Assembly: GCF_052119585.1 (NCBI RefSeq)
Contig: NZ_JBGQOJ010000001.1
Span: 1-64,000, forward strand
DNA length: 64,000 nt
Source of the DNA: JBGQOJ01 sp052119585
Lineage (GTDB): Bacteria; Pseudomonadota; Alphaproteobacteria; Rhodobacterales; Rhodobacteraceae
Reading direction: 5' to 3'
Shown: one piece after another, positions 63,174 through 64,000 of the stretch
Numbering within the stretch: the stretch's first letter is position 1
How the letters are laid out: every line of letters starts with the position of its first letter
Notes under the pieces: generated by a model
The model's input: the letters and a program-made list of their open reading frames with translations, nothing else
Told to the model about the DNA's origin: nothing
The model's database searches: none
Made by a program: the position numbers and the translations under genes

Positions 63174-64000
63174 TCAGTTCTTCTTGCCGAACAGATTCAG
63201 CAGCCCCTTGACCGCCTCCTCCTCCAGTTTCTGTTTCACAGCGTCCTTGACCGATTGCCCCTCTTCCACGGTCACCCCCAGTTCCTGTTGCAGCTTTTGC
63301 TCCAGCTTCACGCGGGCCTGCGCCTCGATTTTCTTGCGCTCGACCTCCAGTTTCTGGTCAGCGATAGATTTCAGGTCGGCCTTGAACCGCGGCTTGGCCC
63401 ATGTGCCGGTGATCAGAACCGGAACGGTGATTCTGGCCGATCCGTCGGATTTCACCAGGGCCACCGGCGTGACACGGTAGTTCAGCGTCCGGTCCCCCAA
63501 CCCGACCTGCCCCGCCCCGCTTGCGGTCAGAACCGGCGCGGCAAAATCCAGATCGTCATTGCTCAGAACACCTTTGTCCATTGTGAACGTCGCGGTGATC
63601 CTGTCAAAAACCGTCTTTGCCCCTTCGCCCTCGTAAGATGCATCAAGGTTTCGCAGCATGCCCGCCAGATCCAGCCCGCGCAGCTCTCCCTTGCCGATCT
63701 GGAACGCACCGCTACCCGACAGGCTGTTCATAATCGCATTCATCGAATTCCCGACACCTAGGAATTTGACCTGCAGATTGGCAAGCCCTCTAAGCCGGTC
63801 ATAGTCGGCAAAGGCGGACAACAAGGGGTTCATCGCAACATTCGCCGCCTTCAGATCACCGCCAACCGACAGCCCGCCGCGCCCGTTAACGATGAATTGG
63901 CCGCTGAACACGCCCTGATAGGCCTGCACCTCGCGCAGGTCGAACACGACCCGCGACCGGTCAAGGGTCGCCAGAACGCGGGTTTTTCCCAGTTTGACCG
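63174..64000 (-). CDS. AsmA-family envelope protein, 3' part only
   Basis: The C-terminal 275 or so residues of an AsmA-like protein, a large inner-membrane-anchored, mostly periplasmic protein linked to lipid transport or outer-membrane assembly. The frame is open to the window end and continues upstream of GTG 63947, so no start is visible. AsmA features are LSGSGAFQIGKGELRGLDLA near the middle, GTWAKPRFKADLKS, and a Lys/Glu-rich helical tail ending in LLNLFGKKN. Convergent with gcrA. Confidence 0.88.
   Translation of the reverse strand, partial: VKLGKTRVLATLDRSRVVFDLREVQAYQGVFSGQFIVNGRGGLSVGGDLKAANVAMNPLLSAFADYDRLRGLANLQVKFLGVGNSMNAIMNSLSGSGAFQIGKGELRGLDLAGMLRNLDASYEGEGAKTVFDRITATFTMDKGVLSNDDLDFAAPVLTASGAGQVGLGDRTLNYRVTPVALVKSDGSARITVPVLITGTWAKPRFKADLKSIADQKLEVERKKIEAQARVKLEQKLQQELGVTVEEGQSVKDAVKQKLEEEAVKGLLNLFGKKN

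Overview
The window reads as chromosomal DNA of an alphaproteobacterium of the family Rhodobacteraceae (Roseobacter-type). This rests on gene content: a GcrA cell-cycle regulator, a stand-alone Hint-domain protein, a DUF6494-ApbC-lipoate-ligase-like-DUF6505 cluster, a MerR-led fatty-acid oxidation cluster, the five-step hut pathway with HutF and HutG, and small proteins typical of the group. GC is high, genes are tightly packed, and neighbouring genes very often overlap by ATGA. I see no rRNA, tRNA, CRISPR, transposase or phage gene. The first 70 bases are pure C and look like a contig-end artefact.

Layout. 0.1-2.7 kb: a four-gene overlapping operon around the Fe-S carrier ApbC. 2.7-9 kb: a 2OG-Fe oxygenase, an exported 5'-nucleotidase, pyrD, and a MATE exporter behind two tandem PaaI-type thioesterases. 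9-16.6 kb: two MerR regulators, then acyl-CoA dehydrogenase, a ribbon-helix-helix-like small protein, a GST, thiolase and the FadJ-type bifunctional enzyme. 16.6-23 kb: Hint protein, sulfotransferase with an EamA exporter, an acyl-CoA synthetase, a membrane protein that looks like a dead M48 protease, and a SPOR protein. 23-27.6 kb: a coupled nucleoside-salvage operon cdd-deoA-deoB-add-upp. 27.9-34.7 kb: malic enzyme, propionyl-CoA synthetase, NAD kinase, glyA. 34.7-38.4 kb: small membrane and phosphatase genes ending in an entericidin lipoprotein.

38.4-47.9 kb is the histidine-degradation locus: hutI-hutH-hutG-hutU on the minus strand, hutF divergent from hutI, then hutD and the repressor gene hutC, with matching palindromic operators in both divergent gaps. 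Just past hutU, about 1.3 kb holds shredded remains of a complete branched-chain-type amino-acid ABC transporter, with pieces of livJ, livH, livM, livG and livF in the right order and strand. This fossil operon is the most notable thing in the window.

47.9-64 kb: lepA, small stress and oxygenase genes, a copper chaperone pair, rpmB, meaB, hrpB, a Nudix hydrolase, a PiT phosphate transporter with a Pho-box-like site at its start, argD-argF-DUF1993, an orphan ABC-2 permease, gcrA, and the 3' part of an AsmA-family gene that runs off the end.

A family of intergenic repeats (core GGATATTTnnnCCAAGAAGA, usually as an inverted pair) occurs at four gene boundaries. It is the main repeated structure that gene calls do not explain.
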